DNA of 64,000 bases from Amorphophallus konjac (GCA_022559845.1 CM040128.1:218845643-218909642); one strand, 5' to 3'. Numbered from the stretch's first letter, positions 21,067-32,206 are shown. Numbers and translations are program-made. Notes: generated by a model from the letters alone, not told the origin.

Positions 21067-22721
21067 TCATGATATCTCCCCCTTCCTTAACAATGCATCA
21101 ATATATTTCAGTACATAAATTGCACAGTTGAGACTTTCATCTGCCTGTTGGGGACATTCGTTGTTGAACACAAGTTCCCATTCATCACTCCCTGGAATGT
21201 CCCATATTCCCCCATACAACTGTAGCCTACAAATGAAATATTTGACATTATTAAGGAATAATTAATAGACACATTATAAATATATTTAATACCGATACAT
21301 GGATAAGAAAAAGTACCCATTTTCTTGTAGTGGCATCATGGATGGCCATGCCTCTCATGGAATTGTATGAGACAAAGTGGCGATTCTCCGTGTCAACAAC
21401 AAATAGATGCGAGTGATTACTTGAGTGTAACACGAAGAATAAATATTTGTTCTCATGTAGTTATGATAATTCATCATTCTCGTAGTAGCATTGTAACAAT
21501 TCCATGGTTTTTTCGTCGTTGGCCGCTGTCTTGCTGTTGATGTGATTCACTACAATGGTTGGAAAACAAACCCATCGATGAAAGATGCCAGATTCATTGC
21601 ATCTTGAGTGGAGGAGGTAGATCATGACATCGATCACTCGCAAAGAATCACGATTCTCTTAGCAGTAGAAACCCAAGTTCAGGGTAGGGCGAGGCGTAAA
21701 ATTGCATAATTAATGAAAGAAAGTACCATATCATCCATCATCTGGCCGTATAATATATCAATGACATGATGACGTTTCAAAACAATCATGTTCGTCAATT
21801 CAAATATGGGGCCAATATAATTGACAAAAATTTCATGGTAGTCAGAGTAAGGCGAATTAGGATAATTACAGAAACTATAAGAGGACAACTTACTCAATAT
21901 CTCCCGAGGCACAATCAGCAATGATTTCATTCACAATCTTGTTATCTCTCAGCTTCAACCGGCCTTTGCAAATCCAATCACTCTGTAGGAGCTTTTTGAT
22001 CGGGTCAACTTCATCTCCCTTCTACATTTATGCCAATATATCAATCTTAGATTTTATACTGTAAGAAGTAGGATCAACGCAGGCTCACCTTTTTCTTTCC
22101 CTGTACTGTTTTCTTTGTAGGTGCCGTTGGTCTCCTCACGGGCTTCTCATCCCGTTGATGAAGGGACGGAGAAAAGACACCTGGACAACGGTCACCATGC
22201 CCATTGGTCGCCTCCACATGAGGTTGGATATCGCCTTGCACATCCTCTTCAAGGGCTGCCTCAGATGGCACAGTATCATCCGTACTTTGTTCAAGGGGCC
22301 TTAGAGGTGGAGGATCGGCGACAATGTCCACCAAATTGTGACAGATACTTTGCTCAACATTTTTAGCCCCTTGAACTTCCTCTCCAGGGGCTGCTTGAGG
22401 TGGCACGACATCATTTGTCAGCTGTTCGATAGGCCTAGGAGGTGCTGCATCAGCGGTAATGTTTTCCAAACTAGGATGCATATGTTCTGCAACATTGTGA
22501 GCCCCTTCCACCCTAGCCAGAAAGAATGCCCTCATTTCCTCAAGTAGTTGCTGCTGGATCTTCAATGTAGCGGTAATATCCTGTAGCACAGACATGTATG
22601 GAGCGGATGAGGATGTGTCCTCATCACGGGGTCGGGTCATCATCTGACCACCGTACACCATGTCCCTTTCACTTGGCTCAACAAGGAGCTCTTCGATCAG
22701 CTGTATTTCAAACCACATCAC
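21067..22721 (-). pseudogene. Ulp1-like (C48) cysteine protease gene fragment with introns
   Basis: Minus-strand exons can be placed by splice signals: 22721-22089 (Pro/Glu-rich, coil QQQLLEEM; donor GTGAGC), 22021-21894 (GDEVDPIKKLLQSD; donor GTAAGT), a weak exon ending near 21724 (YGQMMDDM), 21657-21317 and 21226-21067. The fourth exon has VIDVMIYLLHSR, then HSHLFVVDTENRHFVSYNS, the His/Asp part of a Ulp1 fold. The last has NNECPQQADES followed by LNCAIYVLKYID, the Gln and catalytic-Cys part. Ulp1 proteases cleave SUMO-like conjugates. In plants such domains are abundant in MULE and other transposons. An in-frame TAA at 21461-21463 and a Gly-to-Ala change after the Cys argue against function. 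Confidence 0.65.
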
Positions 22722-22874
22722 TTCGATTATTCATTAATGTTGAATGACAAAGAAGAAATTTTTAGTACTCATAATACTTGTTGGCCTCGCAAGGATCCAA
22801 TGGAGAATTTTAATTTCCTATCTACAAATGGCCTCCACCTTAAGGCCTCGTTTGGAAACACAATAGGGGGTGGA
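22722..22874. other. Short spacer with GGCCTCGTTTGG word
   Basis: AT-rich spacer between the Ulp1-like exon and the Sirevirus LTR. It contains GGCCTCGTTTGGAAACACAA, a type of word seen at MITE or Harbinger ends, but no inverted partner was found. Confidence 0.3.
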
Positions 22875-24478
22875 TGAAGTCCCACGATCAATGACACCCA
22901 AGAGGGCGGGTGAATTGGGTGATTACAAATTTTAGAAAACTTTTACCCGATTTAAGAGGATATGATAAAACATCAACATAGAAAATCAGATCTAACAAAT
23001 TATAAATTAGATCTATCAAAATCTATCGCCACGGTAGTCCTTCGGTACTAGGCGGAGGTATGAATTCGAAGATCCTACTCACACAAGGTGTTATCGTCCT
23101 AACAAGATTACCCTTCTCAATACAAACCCACCTTTCAATATACCAAAGATCTATTACTGAAATGATCGATTATGCTAGATCTGAAAGATCAAACGTGGAA
23201 GAATAATAAACACAAACGATCACACAGAATGGGGGTAGAAGAAATGGTCCAAACCACACAATAGATAACGATTTTAAGGTGGTTTGGATGCAACGCCGGT
23301 AACCTACGTCCACCCCTCACCAAAAGCCGGTGAGGCTTCACTGCTAGAAGATCAGCATGGGGATGAATCCCCAACACGGAGCCAAACTCCAACAACACGC
23401 AGGTCGACGCCTGCAGACACACGGGGAACAAACTCCAACACATACACACACGCACGGAGACAAAGTCTCCAACACGATCCAACGACTGGATCTACAACGC
23501 ACACACACACGCTGCAGCAAAAGCAGCACAAACTATTGATCTGAAAAGACCCTCACACACAAACATGCAGATCTAGGTAAATCCACACACATAAAACCAC
23601 ACACACACAAGTGTAGATCTATGATGATCCACACATACACACTGATGTTCACAGATTTAGAAGATTACGCACATGAAGCTCAGGAAATTTAGAAGAAGAA
23701 ACACAAATGAAAAACTTCTGATTTAGGCTCCCCCTGAGTAGATGATGCAGATTTTGGATGAAGCTTGCTTCTCCACATGATTTCTAGTTGATTGGCTTCA
23801 GATTGATCTTGAAAAGCTTGAGGTTTTGATGAACAACTTCTGGATGAAACACGGTTCACGGAGTTCTTCCTGCAGCCCTTTTTCTCCTTTGATAGCCTTC
23901 TTTTGATCCCCTTGAGTCCTTAGGATTTCTTGGCCTATAAGTTGTTTTTATAAGTCCTAGGATGGTCAAGGGACAAGCCAGGAACCAGATCTACGATTTT
24001 AGGTAAGTTGGAAAGCTTTTAGACCAAAAAGTCCAAGAAGGAGGTTTTGAACACATTCATGAAACAAAGTCAACAAAGGGGGCTTTAAAGGGTTCGGTCG
24101 ACCGAACTCTGAAACTTTCTGAAACTTTCAGCACTGGAAATTTAGGTCGACCGAACTCTGTAAATTTACAGAGTTTTGCTTACTGGGAATTTTGGTCGAC
24201 CGAACCAAGTGCATTGGTCGACCAAAGTCTGGAATTCCTGCAAAACAGAATGGTTAGCCCACAATAACATTTCTATATAATCAAACTTGGGATTAAATGT
24301 ATGTTCGCATCCATGTGAAGTTCATTTGAACTCTTTCTATGCATTTTTAAGACTGTGAACATTTTGAGCATTTGATATGACGGAATTTAGCCTCAATCAA
24401 ATTCAATGCTTACTTTTGAGTACTTAGGCACGGCACGAGGTAGAAACCAAGTTCGGGGTTTTGTTATCATTAAAATCA
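22875..24478 (-). repeat. Sirevirus 3' LTR (1604 bp)
   Basis: It runs from TGAAGTCCCACG to TTAAAATCA on the plus strand. 22875-23765 aligns with 55239-56171. It contains CA-rich microsatellite (23430-23520), AGATCTAG-rich repeats and four GGTCGACC palindromes. The right edge is placed at CA 24478 because the CCTGG target duplication of E2 follows. That edge is inferred, since the other LTR copy does not reach so far. Confidence 0.75.
24093..24223. promoter_or_regulatory. Four GGTCGACC palindromes in Sirevirus LTR
   Basis: GGTCGACC occurs at 24097-24104 (extended to TTCGGTCGACCGAA), 24145-24152, 24194-24201 and 24216-24223. Two further copies lie at 50764-50771 and 50785-50792 in the same element. 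Conserved palindromic repeats have been described in the LTRs of Sireviruses. Their role is unproven. Confidence 0.7.
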
Positions 24479-24483
24479 CCTGG
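24479..24483. repeat. E2 target-site duplication, left copy (CCTGG)
   Basis: CCTGG abuts the TG of the left E2 LTR (24484). The same five bases follow the LTR end at 28004-28008 and at 48121-48125. The outer pair (24479 and 48121) are the true flanks. Confidence 0.8.
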
Positions 24484-25379
24484 TGTGGACGCACTTTTCG
24501 TTCGTCGGCCCGTCGTCGGGACGTTGGTTGGTTTATTAAGTGCGTGGGCGTGCCAGTCACCGAAGCGACAATTTATTTGGGCTCCGAAGAGCCCATGATG
24601 CGCTCGATCTGACTTCGTCAGACGATTGTGTGGTTCATGTCGGGACCGAATCCCGTCGTACCATAAAGGTCACGACGTCATTTACATCCCCCATACGAGG
24701 GAACACCCTTGATTAATTGTCGAAATTAGGGGCCCCACGGCCGAAAGGAATAATACTAATTGTGTGAGAGCAGGATAGAAATAGATTGCACTAAGGGTTG
24801 AATTCGGGCCGTAGGCCGTTGGCCATGTCGGTCACTCGGGGACCTTTTCGTATTCGGACACGGGTCCGTGATAGAAACGCGACGAGAAAACCGGGATGAA
24901 TCCGTTCAAATGTATGCCGAGTATACGGCAATTTTAATGATGACTCGGAAGGCGTCCGGAACGAGAAACAAATCCGGTCCGATTAAGATGTCGGCCCGAG
25001 GTTAGGTCGGAGCCTGGCCATATCGGGATAATTCCCAAGACTCGGGTTCGACCTGAAAGGGCGGCGTTGTTGTTCCTTTTGCATCGGATCCCGGGGAGAG
25101 ATGGGACTGCAGTGTGGACCCTAGCATCTTTTATCTGGAATTTTCTTAATTATATGCTTTTCTCTTTCCTTTGTTGTTTATTACTTCTTCGTGCCTTTGT
25201 CCCGGAGGATTTTTCTTCTTTTATTACTATTATTATTATCATTTTTTTTCTTATTCCCCCCACCTCTTTTATCATTATTAATGTTGCATATTCGGAGTCC
25301 TTTAATTAGCATAATTTTCATTAATTTATTTGCTATCATTAATGCTATTATCATGCTATATGTACCTATGTCTGTAGTG

Positions 25380-25740
25380 TGCCGACGAAGGGAGAACAGG
25401 GGCGTACCGCTGGGGAGTGGTGTGTGCCGCTGGGAGCTAAAAGGGTGTGCCGCTAGGGGGGGACAAGGGTGTACCGCTGAGGGTAGCAAGGGTGTGCCGC
25501 TGGGGGGTAGCAAGGGTGTACCGCTGCGGGTAGCAAGGGTGTGCCGCTGAGGGTAGCAAGGGTGTGCCGCTGGGGGGTAGCAAGGGTGTGCCGCTGGAGG
25601 CTCAAGGGGCGTGTACCGCTGGGGGTTGGAAGGAGTGTGCTGCCGGGGTTGAAAGAGGGTGCAACGGTGGGGGCCAGAGGAGGTGTACCGGCAAAGGGGT
25701 GTGGTGATGGGGGGGTACCGGCGGAGGTTGGGACAGGCAT
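25380..25740. repeat. GTGCCGCTG minisatellite A in E2 left LTR
   Basis: About a dozen units of GGGTAGCAAGGGTGTGCCGC type, period near 24 bp, degenerating rightwards. The counterpart in the right LTR is 45848-46210 with one or two fewer units. Long open frames through it are repetitive translations. Confidence 0.85.
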
Positions 25741-26209
25741 GCCGGTGAAAGTCCATTCTTTTATTATTTGTTTTAAGGCTTTTCTTTTCTTCTTATCTTA
25801 AATTTCATGTAATTTTATACAAACTTCTCCTTTTCCTTGCTTTATTATGTTCGGCCTCTCTTCACAGATCGGACGTTCGGGCGGCCGGGTTGTCAATCGG
25901 TTCAGTTCTCGTCATGGTACCGGCAGTGACTTGCTTAGTTGGAAGGTTCCATCATTAATCGTTCCATGCGTTTGTTGCTTCCTTGTGCCTTTTTAATATA
26001 TTTATCATTTTTTGACAAAAATTCGGCAGCATCTCCCCTTGACCCGGGTGTAAGGGAGATAAAGGGAACGCACCCACACGGAGTGGCGGAACCCAGCAAC
26101 TGGAGGTGGGCACCCGGAGGCAGCAGCACCTTTATAAAACCTTGGAAAACACGGGGAAAACCGTGAACGGAAGACTTGTAATATTAGACAGAATGGGCTG
26201 GGGGTTGGC

Positions 26210-26430
26210 GGCTAAGGGTGTACCGCTGGGGGCCAGAAAGGTGTACCGGCCAAGGGCCAACAGGGTGTGCCGCTGAGGGGCCAGAAAGTGTGCCGCTGAG
26301 GCCTAAAAGGTGTGTCGCTGAGGGCCAAAAAGGTGTACCGGCCAAGGGCCAACAGGGTGTGCCGCTGAGGGCCAAGAAGTGTGTACCGGCGAGGGCCAAC
26401 AGGGTGTGCCGGTCAAAGGGGTTGAGGGAC
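26210..26430. repeat. GTGTACCGGCCAAGGGCCAACAGG minisatellite B in E2 left LTR
   Basis: Units near 24 bp alternate GTGTACCGGCCAAGGGCC and GTGTGCCGCTGAGGGCC types. The right LTR has an essentially identical array at 46680-46900. Confidence 0.8.
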
Positions 26431-27085
26431 ATCAGTGAGGGAAAGTTAAGGACATACCGGTAGAGGAACGCCAAGGATAGGCTGCTGGCTACTAGGCGTT
26501 CTAGAAGAGAAGGAGGGTTTTCCTCCCCTCAGGCAGGTTGGTACAACTGATGGCCATAGGGGAGGGCAAAGAACCCGAAAGGCCAAGGATCATATGTGAG
26601 CGATCATATTGACGTGGATACTCCAAAAGCACCGGAGAAAATGAGAAACGAATCATACACCATACACCATGAAGACTGGCGTAGACCAATGGGAACAGCA
26701 AGGAAACCCGAGCAGGGTGATCTTCATCCATGGGAAATCAAAGGGCCGTGGCCCTATATACACATTACAAAGAGTGCCCAAGCCGAGACTATAGGCAAGG
26801 AGGAAACCCAAAGAAAGAAAGAACGGAAAGGGGAAGAACAGAGCACAAAAGAAAAGGAGGTGTTGGGGATCGGAGCAGGGACCATCGTCTCCTACTCTTT
26901 CCCCCACCTTCTCCTACTACATCAAGCTCTCTCTCTCTTACTCTCGCTTCTGCCCGGTGGTCGTCGGAGGGGACTCACGCCGGAGCTCTTCTTCTTCTCT
27001 TCTCTCTTCTCTTTCTCTCTTGCGTGTGTCTTCCGTCCGTCTGTCGCCCTCCCCTCCTTTTTTTTCTCTTTTGGAATGGGAGTGC

Positions 27086-27092
27086 CTTTATA
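27086..27092 (-). promoter_or_regulatory. Candidate TATA box, E2 left LTR
   Basis: Minus strand GAGTATAAAGGCACTCCC, identical to the site at 47555-47561 in the 5' LTR. In this position it would direct transcription out of the element into the Sirevirus LTR. Confidence 0.45.
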
Positions 27093-27289
27093 CTCCCAGC
27101 AGCGGGAGCCTTCGAGCACACCCGTCCGAGGCGGGAAGTGGCTCGTGATGATGGGGTTTGACTTCCCCGTCCTGGATGCCAGTGGGATAGCCTGTGTGGC
27201 CCAATCCATGGTTGACACCTCATAGAGCTCACTGCGCGCCAAGGATGCGTAGGGTATGGGCACCACGTCGTTCAGCCGCTGAAAAGGCT

Positions 27290-27770
27290 TAACGCTGTGC
27301 CGCTGGCGGGCTGAATAAGTGTGCCGTAGGAGGGCCAAACGGGCGTGCCGCTGGGCACCCAACGGGCGTGCCGTCGAAGGCCCAGCAGACTGTGTCGCTG
27401 AAGGCCCATTGGGGCGTGCCGCTGAAGCCCATTGGGGCTGTGCCGCCGAAGGCCCTGGGGGCGTGCCGCTGAAGGCCCATTGGGGCGTGGCGCTGAAGCC
27501 CATTGGGGCTGTGCCGCTGAAGACTTTCGGGGCGTGCCGCTGAAGGCCCATTGGGGCGTGCCGCTGAAGCCCATTGGGGCTGTGCCGCCGAAGGCCCTAG
27601 GGGCGTGCCGCTGAAGGCCCATTGGGGCGTGCCGCTGAAGGCCCTGGGGGCGTGCTGCTGAAGGTCCTGGGGGAGTGCCGTAGAAGGCCCATTGGGCCGT
27701 GCCGCTGAAGACTTTGGGGGTGTGCCGCTGAAGGCCCATTGGGGCGTGCCGCTGAACGGCTAAATGGGCA
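27290..27770. repeat. GTGCCGCTGAAGGCCC minisatellite C, expanded in E2 left LTR
   Basis: About twenty units of GCGTGCCGCTGAAGGCCCAT type. The right LTR has only about seven (47720-47880). This accounts for most of the LTR length difference. Confidence 0.85.
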
Positions 27771-28003
27771 ATGTTGAGCCCGTTATGATCACGAATTAAG
27801 CCCCGTTTGATTTTCTTCGAGGCCCATGGATTGTGGGGCTCTTTGTGATTGATTTCTCTTTACTATCATGACTCCGGAGATGGCTTCACGGCAGTGTGGG
27901 CATTCGGGGGGGGATCCGGATGACCAGTCTCTCCGGGGCTTCTTCACGCCGTTGTCGATGCCGGGCCGAGCATGATATCGATGTGCAATTTCTGGTGTCC
28001 ACA

Positions 28004-28380
28004 CCTGGAGAAACTTAATAATCTCCCCCTTTTTGATGATGACAAAACGCTAGTTCATTAAGTGCATTAGCATGCCTTTAAACAAAATTTAAACAAAATT
28101 GGAACCTCAAAATCAACGCATTCCATCCTTGCAAGCTCCCACATGGTTCTTGTACGTGGCGGAGGTTACACTCACACATAGTGAGGGATTTCAGACTGCA
28201 TGGCCTATCTTTTATCCAACACCCAGCATGGCCTGTCTTTTATCCAACACCATTTGATATACATAGAACCCATGAATGGTTAACAATCCAATAATCTGTA
28301 AGACATCTTCAATCCCTTCAAGATACATCAATCAACCCATTCAAGCCAACACAGACCATTCAATCATATTTGCCAAATAA
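28004..28380. repeat. Duplicated Sirevirus flank inside E2 (copy of 48121-48486)
   Basis: CCTGG plus 370 bp match 48121-48486 apart from an 11-bp indel near 28090 and few substitutions. It includes the Sirevirus polypurine tract (28022-28035, read on the minus strand as AAAAAGGGGGAGA). The match ends at 28380 (AAATAA), where E2 interior begins with CGTCACATGG in the middle of the antisense gene. Confidence 0.9.
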
Positions 28381-31093
28381 CGTCACATGGCTTAACGTGG
28401 TGGACCTAGACCGAGAGCATGCGGAAATAGCCGCCTTGGCAGAGTCGTCGGGGTCTGACCGGGAGACAATGGACTTCGACAGGCTGGCCAGGGTCGAGAG
28501 CGGCTTCACATTTGATCGGGCCACCGGGGAGTACCGGAAGGACTTCCCGAAGGATAGGCACCTTATTCGATTTCTGAAGCACCTGCGCTCCCGAGAGGGG
28601 CGAGATTTCCGCACCATAAAGGCCGTCGAGCGAGCCATCCTGCATGCCCGGGACAGTCTATTATACAGCGTCCCCAGGAGCATTCCGACATATCTGGTGG
28701 GAGAAGCCCGGGAGTGGAAGCCAGTCTTGGGGATTGAAGGGGTGTTACCGGCCGAAGACAAATTGGTGCGAGCACCTCAATTCACCCCGGCCAAATGGGA
28801 CATGTCTGCCGGGAAGGTACATGGCGAGCCGCCCCGATTTGGCTTATTCTTGGCTCCCCTGAAATGGGGTTACAAGGAGGAGCCGTTCATCTTGGACTGC
28901 TTGGCCATCAGGTTCAAGTACGAACTATCACTGGGCTGGTTCGGGGAGCTGAAGCTTCAAGATGCCCACAGCTTCCGGGAAGGGGCAGTGGAGTTCACCG
29001 AGTATGTGCTGTTCAATTACGCCCCGATGCTGGTCCGGGCCGGTATTTACCACAATGTTTACGCCTCCCGCTACGGCTACCCCATCTCTAAGGGTCTCTG
29101 CTGCGGTATGATAGAAGTATTTAGTGCCGAGACCAACACATTTTACACGGCGGAGGGGAAACCTCCCTGGACCTGTGGAGCCTCTGCCAGCTGAGCGGCT
29201 TGCCCATTGACGGGGAGCCATATGAAGAAGTATGCCTCCCCGACCTGATCAAGGATGAAACTAACGGGGATGACTATTATTCTCTTGGGTATTTATACCG
29301 GTACCTCATGAAGGCGTACTAGGAGTTATACCAACTGTCACATGGTGGGAGGCAGCTGGCCCACGGAGACAGGAAAAGGGTGCGCATGACCCTATGGCTG
29401 CAATACTTTTATGACGGGCTAAAGCAGTATGAAAAATTTCCTTGTGTCGGCACCGCTGTCGCTCGCAAGAAGCGTGCGAAGCCCAAGCTTGATGTGAAGA
29501 TCCCCTCCAAGGGGCGTCGGAGCGGGCCTAATCCGATGGGCGTCGACCCGCAGACTCACTGTGCTGCTTATCTCACGTATTGGCTATGTTCGTTTGCCAT
29601 GCCGTATGGGGACGAGACAGTGATTCGACCGGACGCCATCTACCCGGCATGTCAAATGGCGTGGGGGATCAAACTGTCCTTGTGCCCTGCCGTTCTTTGT
29701 CTCATCTACAAGGCGTTGGGGGATATCAGCACCCACCAATTCCCGAGGCAGGCCCGATACATATGCCCGCTGCATTTCTTCAATGCGTGGGTCTGCTCGC
29801 TGTTTCCCAAATTTGCCCCGCGAGCTCTTCAAGACTGGGGGTTGGTGCCAAGGATGCTGGAGTTTGCCAGTGCAGAGCCGGCTTCTACCTCTATGCGGAT
29901 GTTTGACATTCGGGGCCGGTTGACAACGGTTCCCCGGGACGCGGCCGGCACTATTCACTTCTGGACGCTGGCCGCGCATTCAAGCCCTCTGGTGAACAAC
30001 AAGAGGGAGTGCAAGGATGACCAAGTGGAGAGATACGTCCACCCCATAAGCCAGGAGAATGTGGTCCGCCCGTTGCTGGAGCCCAAGCTGAGGGACTGGG
30101 CGTTATCCATTCGCCCCAGTGTGTTGGCGTTCAGAAAGGGGGACAATGTGTTGCTGGAGCCGTATTACCCCTTTCGATTTGGCCGGAACTTCGGATATGA
30201 CCAGCATATCCCCGTCTACCATGCACAGTTCGGCCTGCCCTCGCGGAACATCCGGGGAAGTTCAGTTGCCGAGCATGCCAGGAGCTGGTGGGACTTCTTC
30301 CACCGGGCGGACTCTGCCTCCTTCAGGGTGCCAGCCCCGGGTCGCATTCCCCGAGTGACCCAGGATTACATCAAGTGGTGGAACACCAGGACGGCCTTCT
30401 ATCGATTGCATAAGACCGACTGCTGGGATAGGGCTGAGAGGAGGTTCCTCAGCAGGCAGGCGGTGCCGGTGCTTGACATCGAGCCAGATCATCTTCTTCG
30501 GCTCAAGAATAAGCAGGAGAAAGAGGTGGTGGCATACATGGCTGCTCGTCGGGAAGCCCGGGACGCGAGGCCGACGCCGAAAGTAGAGTTGCCTCCGGTA
30601 GCGAAGGACGACTATAAGAAGACATTGAGGGATCTTTGCCAGATAGGGAGTGATCGTCTGGAGCTCATTAATTACCCGCTCCCCATAGAGGAGGAGGGCA
30701 CCCCCGCAAAGAGCTGGCGTCCAGAGAGGGACCTGATTTGCCCATACCGCACGTTTATGAGGCGGGAGGAGAGGAAGCCCGAGAACTATAAGGACACCAC
30801 ATGGCTGTATGTTCTGCTGCGGGTGAATGGGCTGAAGATCGAAGATCAGATGGCCGCCATCCTGGGCAAGCGCCTGCACATCCCGTATTATTATGCCGAC
30901 AGGTGGGGCATAGACCACTTCAATCTTTTCTGCCACCTCTCTTCGAAGAAGCATGCGGATCTGGCTAGCCTCACAGACCGGTGCCAGAAGGTCGAGGACG
31001 TATGTTGGCTGGTCCGAGAGGCGGCGCGTCAGGACAAGGAGCCGTCCCTGAGCTATTGGCCGATAACACTTCGGTTGTACACCGGTCCTCACG
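28381..31093 (+). pseudogene. Antisense gene exon 1: plant mobile domain (PMD), 5'-truncated and broken
   Basis: The plus-strand frame starts at the rearrangement junction, so the true N-terminus and promoter are missing. Readable blocks are LDLWSLCQLSGLPI (spanning the frameshift), AWGIKLSLCPAVLC, CPLHFFNAW, ARSWWDFFHRAD and a following YIKWWNTRTAFYR. These are typical of plant mobile domain (aminotransferase-like) proteins. A one-base loss in the G run at about 29154-29158 shifts the frame, and a TAG stands at 29320-29322. It ends at a GT donor (31094). PMD proteins occur both as silencing factors (MAIN family) and inside plant transposons. Confidence 0.75.
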
Positions 31094-31183
31094 GTATTTA
31101 ACCTTTCCGTCTCCTTTATCCTCATTGCTGCGACTTTAGCAGGTCATCGGATGCTAATCATATGCTTGTGTCTATTTTGACAG

Positions 31184-31486
31184 ACCATCCTGACAGCGTG
31201 CAAATGGCGACGTACCGAAACTTCCTTCGGCTCGTCCAGAAGCCCGCCTATTTTGAGGCGGCACTGCCAGCTCCGACTACGGCTCCCCTGCCCAAGGCTG
31301 CGAAGAGGTCCCGGGCCAAATCGCTTGTGAAGAAGGCGGTAGATGCTGCTAAAGCGGCCAAGCAGCGGGACGCGAAGCGGCGAAAAACCGAGGCGGCTAA
31401 GGCTTCGACGACCGTTCCCCTAGCACCACAATTCCCATCTTTTGAGGAGTTTGAGTTCGCCCGGACCGGGCCGAGCCAACCTACTG
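31184..31486 (+). CDS. Antisense PMD gene, exon 2
   Basis: It follows a 90-bp intron (GTATTTAACC...TGCTAAT...TTTTGACAG). Splicing restores a GAC codon across the junction and keeps the exon 1 frame. The product is basic and Ala/Lys-rich (SRAKSLVKKAVDAAKAAK) and ends with PSFEEFEFARTGPSQ. The donor is in phase 1. Exon 3 repeats the same plan, which suggests exon duplication. Confidence 0.7.
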
Positions 31487-31584
31487 GTTAACCTCTCCCA
31501 CCATCAGTGTATCTTGAGGTTTTTTTTTTATTTTGAGGCAAGATTTTGACGCCTGAATGTCTCTTTTTGTCTCAGTCTCTGTAG

Positions 31585-31899
31585 GAGAGCCCGTGCCTAC
31601 GCCTGTTCCTGATGTGGAGGCACCGGTTCCCGCGCCCATCCCTACTGTGGGTGAAGCTGCGGCTGCAGTAAAGGCGACTTCGGTGCCAACTCCGACTTCC
31701 CCACCACAAGCCAAGGGGAGGTCCCGGGCGAGGTCGCCTGTTAAGAAGACATTGGCTGCTGCCAAAGCGGTCGGGCGGCACACGGCAAAGTGGAAGCAAG
31801 CCGAGGGGTCCACGGCACCGGCGGTCGCCTCTCCGGTGGCTCCTATTTTCTCCTTTGAAGAATTCGAAGTCACCCGGACCGAGCCGAGTCATGCTGGGG
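31585..31899 (+). CDS. Antisense PMD gene, exon 3 (paralogue of exon 2)
   Basis: Acceptor CTGTAG (31579-31584). An alternative CTCAG nine bases upstream keeps the same frame. It has a Pro-rich start, then SRARSPVKKTLAAAKAV and FSFEEFEVTRTEPSH, colinear with exon 2. It ends at phase 1 before GTGAGG. Confidence 0.7.
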
Positions 31900-31994
31900 G
31901 TGAGGTTCACCGGCCGCCGCCGTCCTTTGGGATTTATTTGTCTCACGGGCCAAACTCTTTTATGCGCGTATGACAATTGCATTTCTTTTTTTAG

Positions 31995-32117
31995 GCGGTA
32001 TGGAGGGGCCGGCGCCTGTACTGACCCCGGGCGAGGGCGAGGCCGTGGTTCCTGAGGCCGCGTCGCCCATCAAAGAGGCCATTCGCGAGCCGCCTCGTGT
32101 TGCAGAAGCCGAAGGGG
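31995..32117 (+). CDS. Antisense PMD gene, exon 4
   Basis: A small exon between TTTTTTAG (acceptor) and GTAGCTATC (donor), phase 1 at both ends. It encodes an acidic/Pro-rich linker (PGEGEAVVPEAASP). Recognised from frame and splice continuity rather than from homology. Confidence 0.55.
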
Positions 32118-32206
32118 GTAGCTATCTCCGTCCGCGTGATTGAGCTCTTTCCTTCTTTGGGAACCCGTTGACTTTGGCATGACCTATCTTTTCTTTTATG
32201 TGACAG

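Larger units (their letters stand above)
24484..28003 (-). repeat. E2 left LTR (3520 bp)
   Basis: Starts TGTGGACGCAC and ends GGTGTCCACA, forming short inverted ends. It aligns along its whole length with 44955-48120. It is about 350 bp longer because the 27290-27770 GTGCCGCTGAAGGCCC array is expanded. It is followed by CCTGG and Sirevirus sequence rather than by E2 interior, as a solo LTR would be. Confidence 0.9.

Noticed and set aside
23284..23544. Thr/His-rich frames in the Sirevirus LTR
   Set aside because: They translate (CA)n-rich LTR sequence; the same at 55578-55909.
25181..25756. 191-codon Pro/Leu/His-rich frame and its plus-strand partner
   Set aside because: Repeat translation of the GTGCCGCTG minisatellite in the E2 LTR; the same at 45710-46226 and 26922-27739.
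28376..28380. LTR end placed at the end of the long repeat (28380 and 48486)
   Set aside because: The repeat extends past the LTR; GGTGTCCACA followed by CCTGG at 28003 and 48120 gives proper ends and a target duplication matching 24479-24483.
30262..31125. 287-codon minus-strand frame
   Set aside because: Shadow of the PMD exon on the plus strand; no domain, and codon pattern follows the plus-strand frame.
31576..31584. CTCAG as the acceptor of antisense exon 3
   Set aside because: Not excluded: it keeps the frame and adds three codons. CTGTAG was preferred only because the exon then starts directly in the Pro-rich module.
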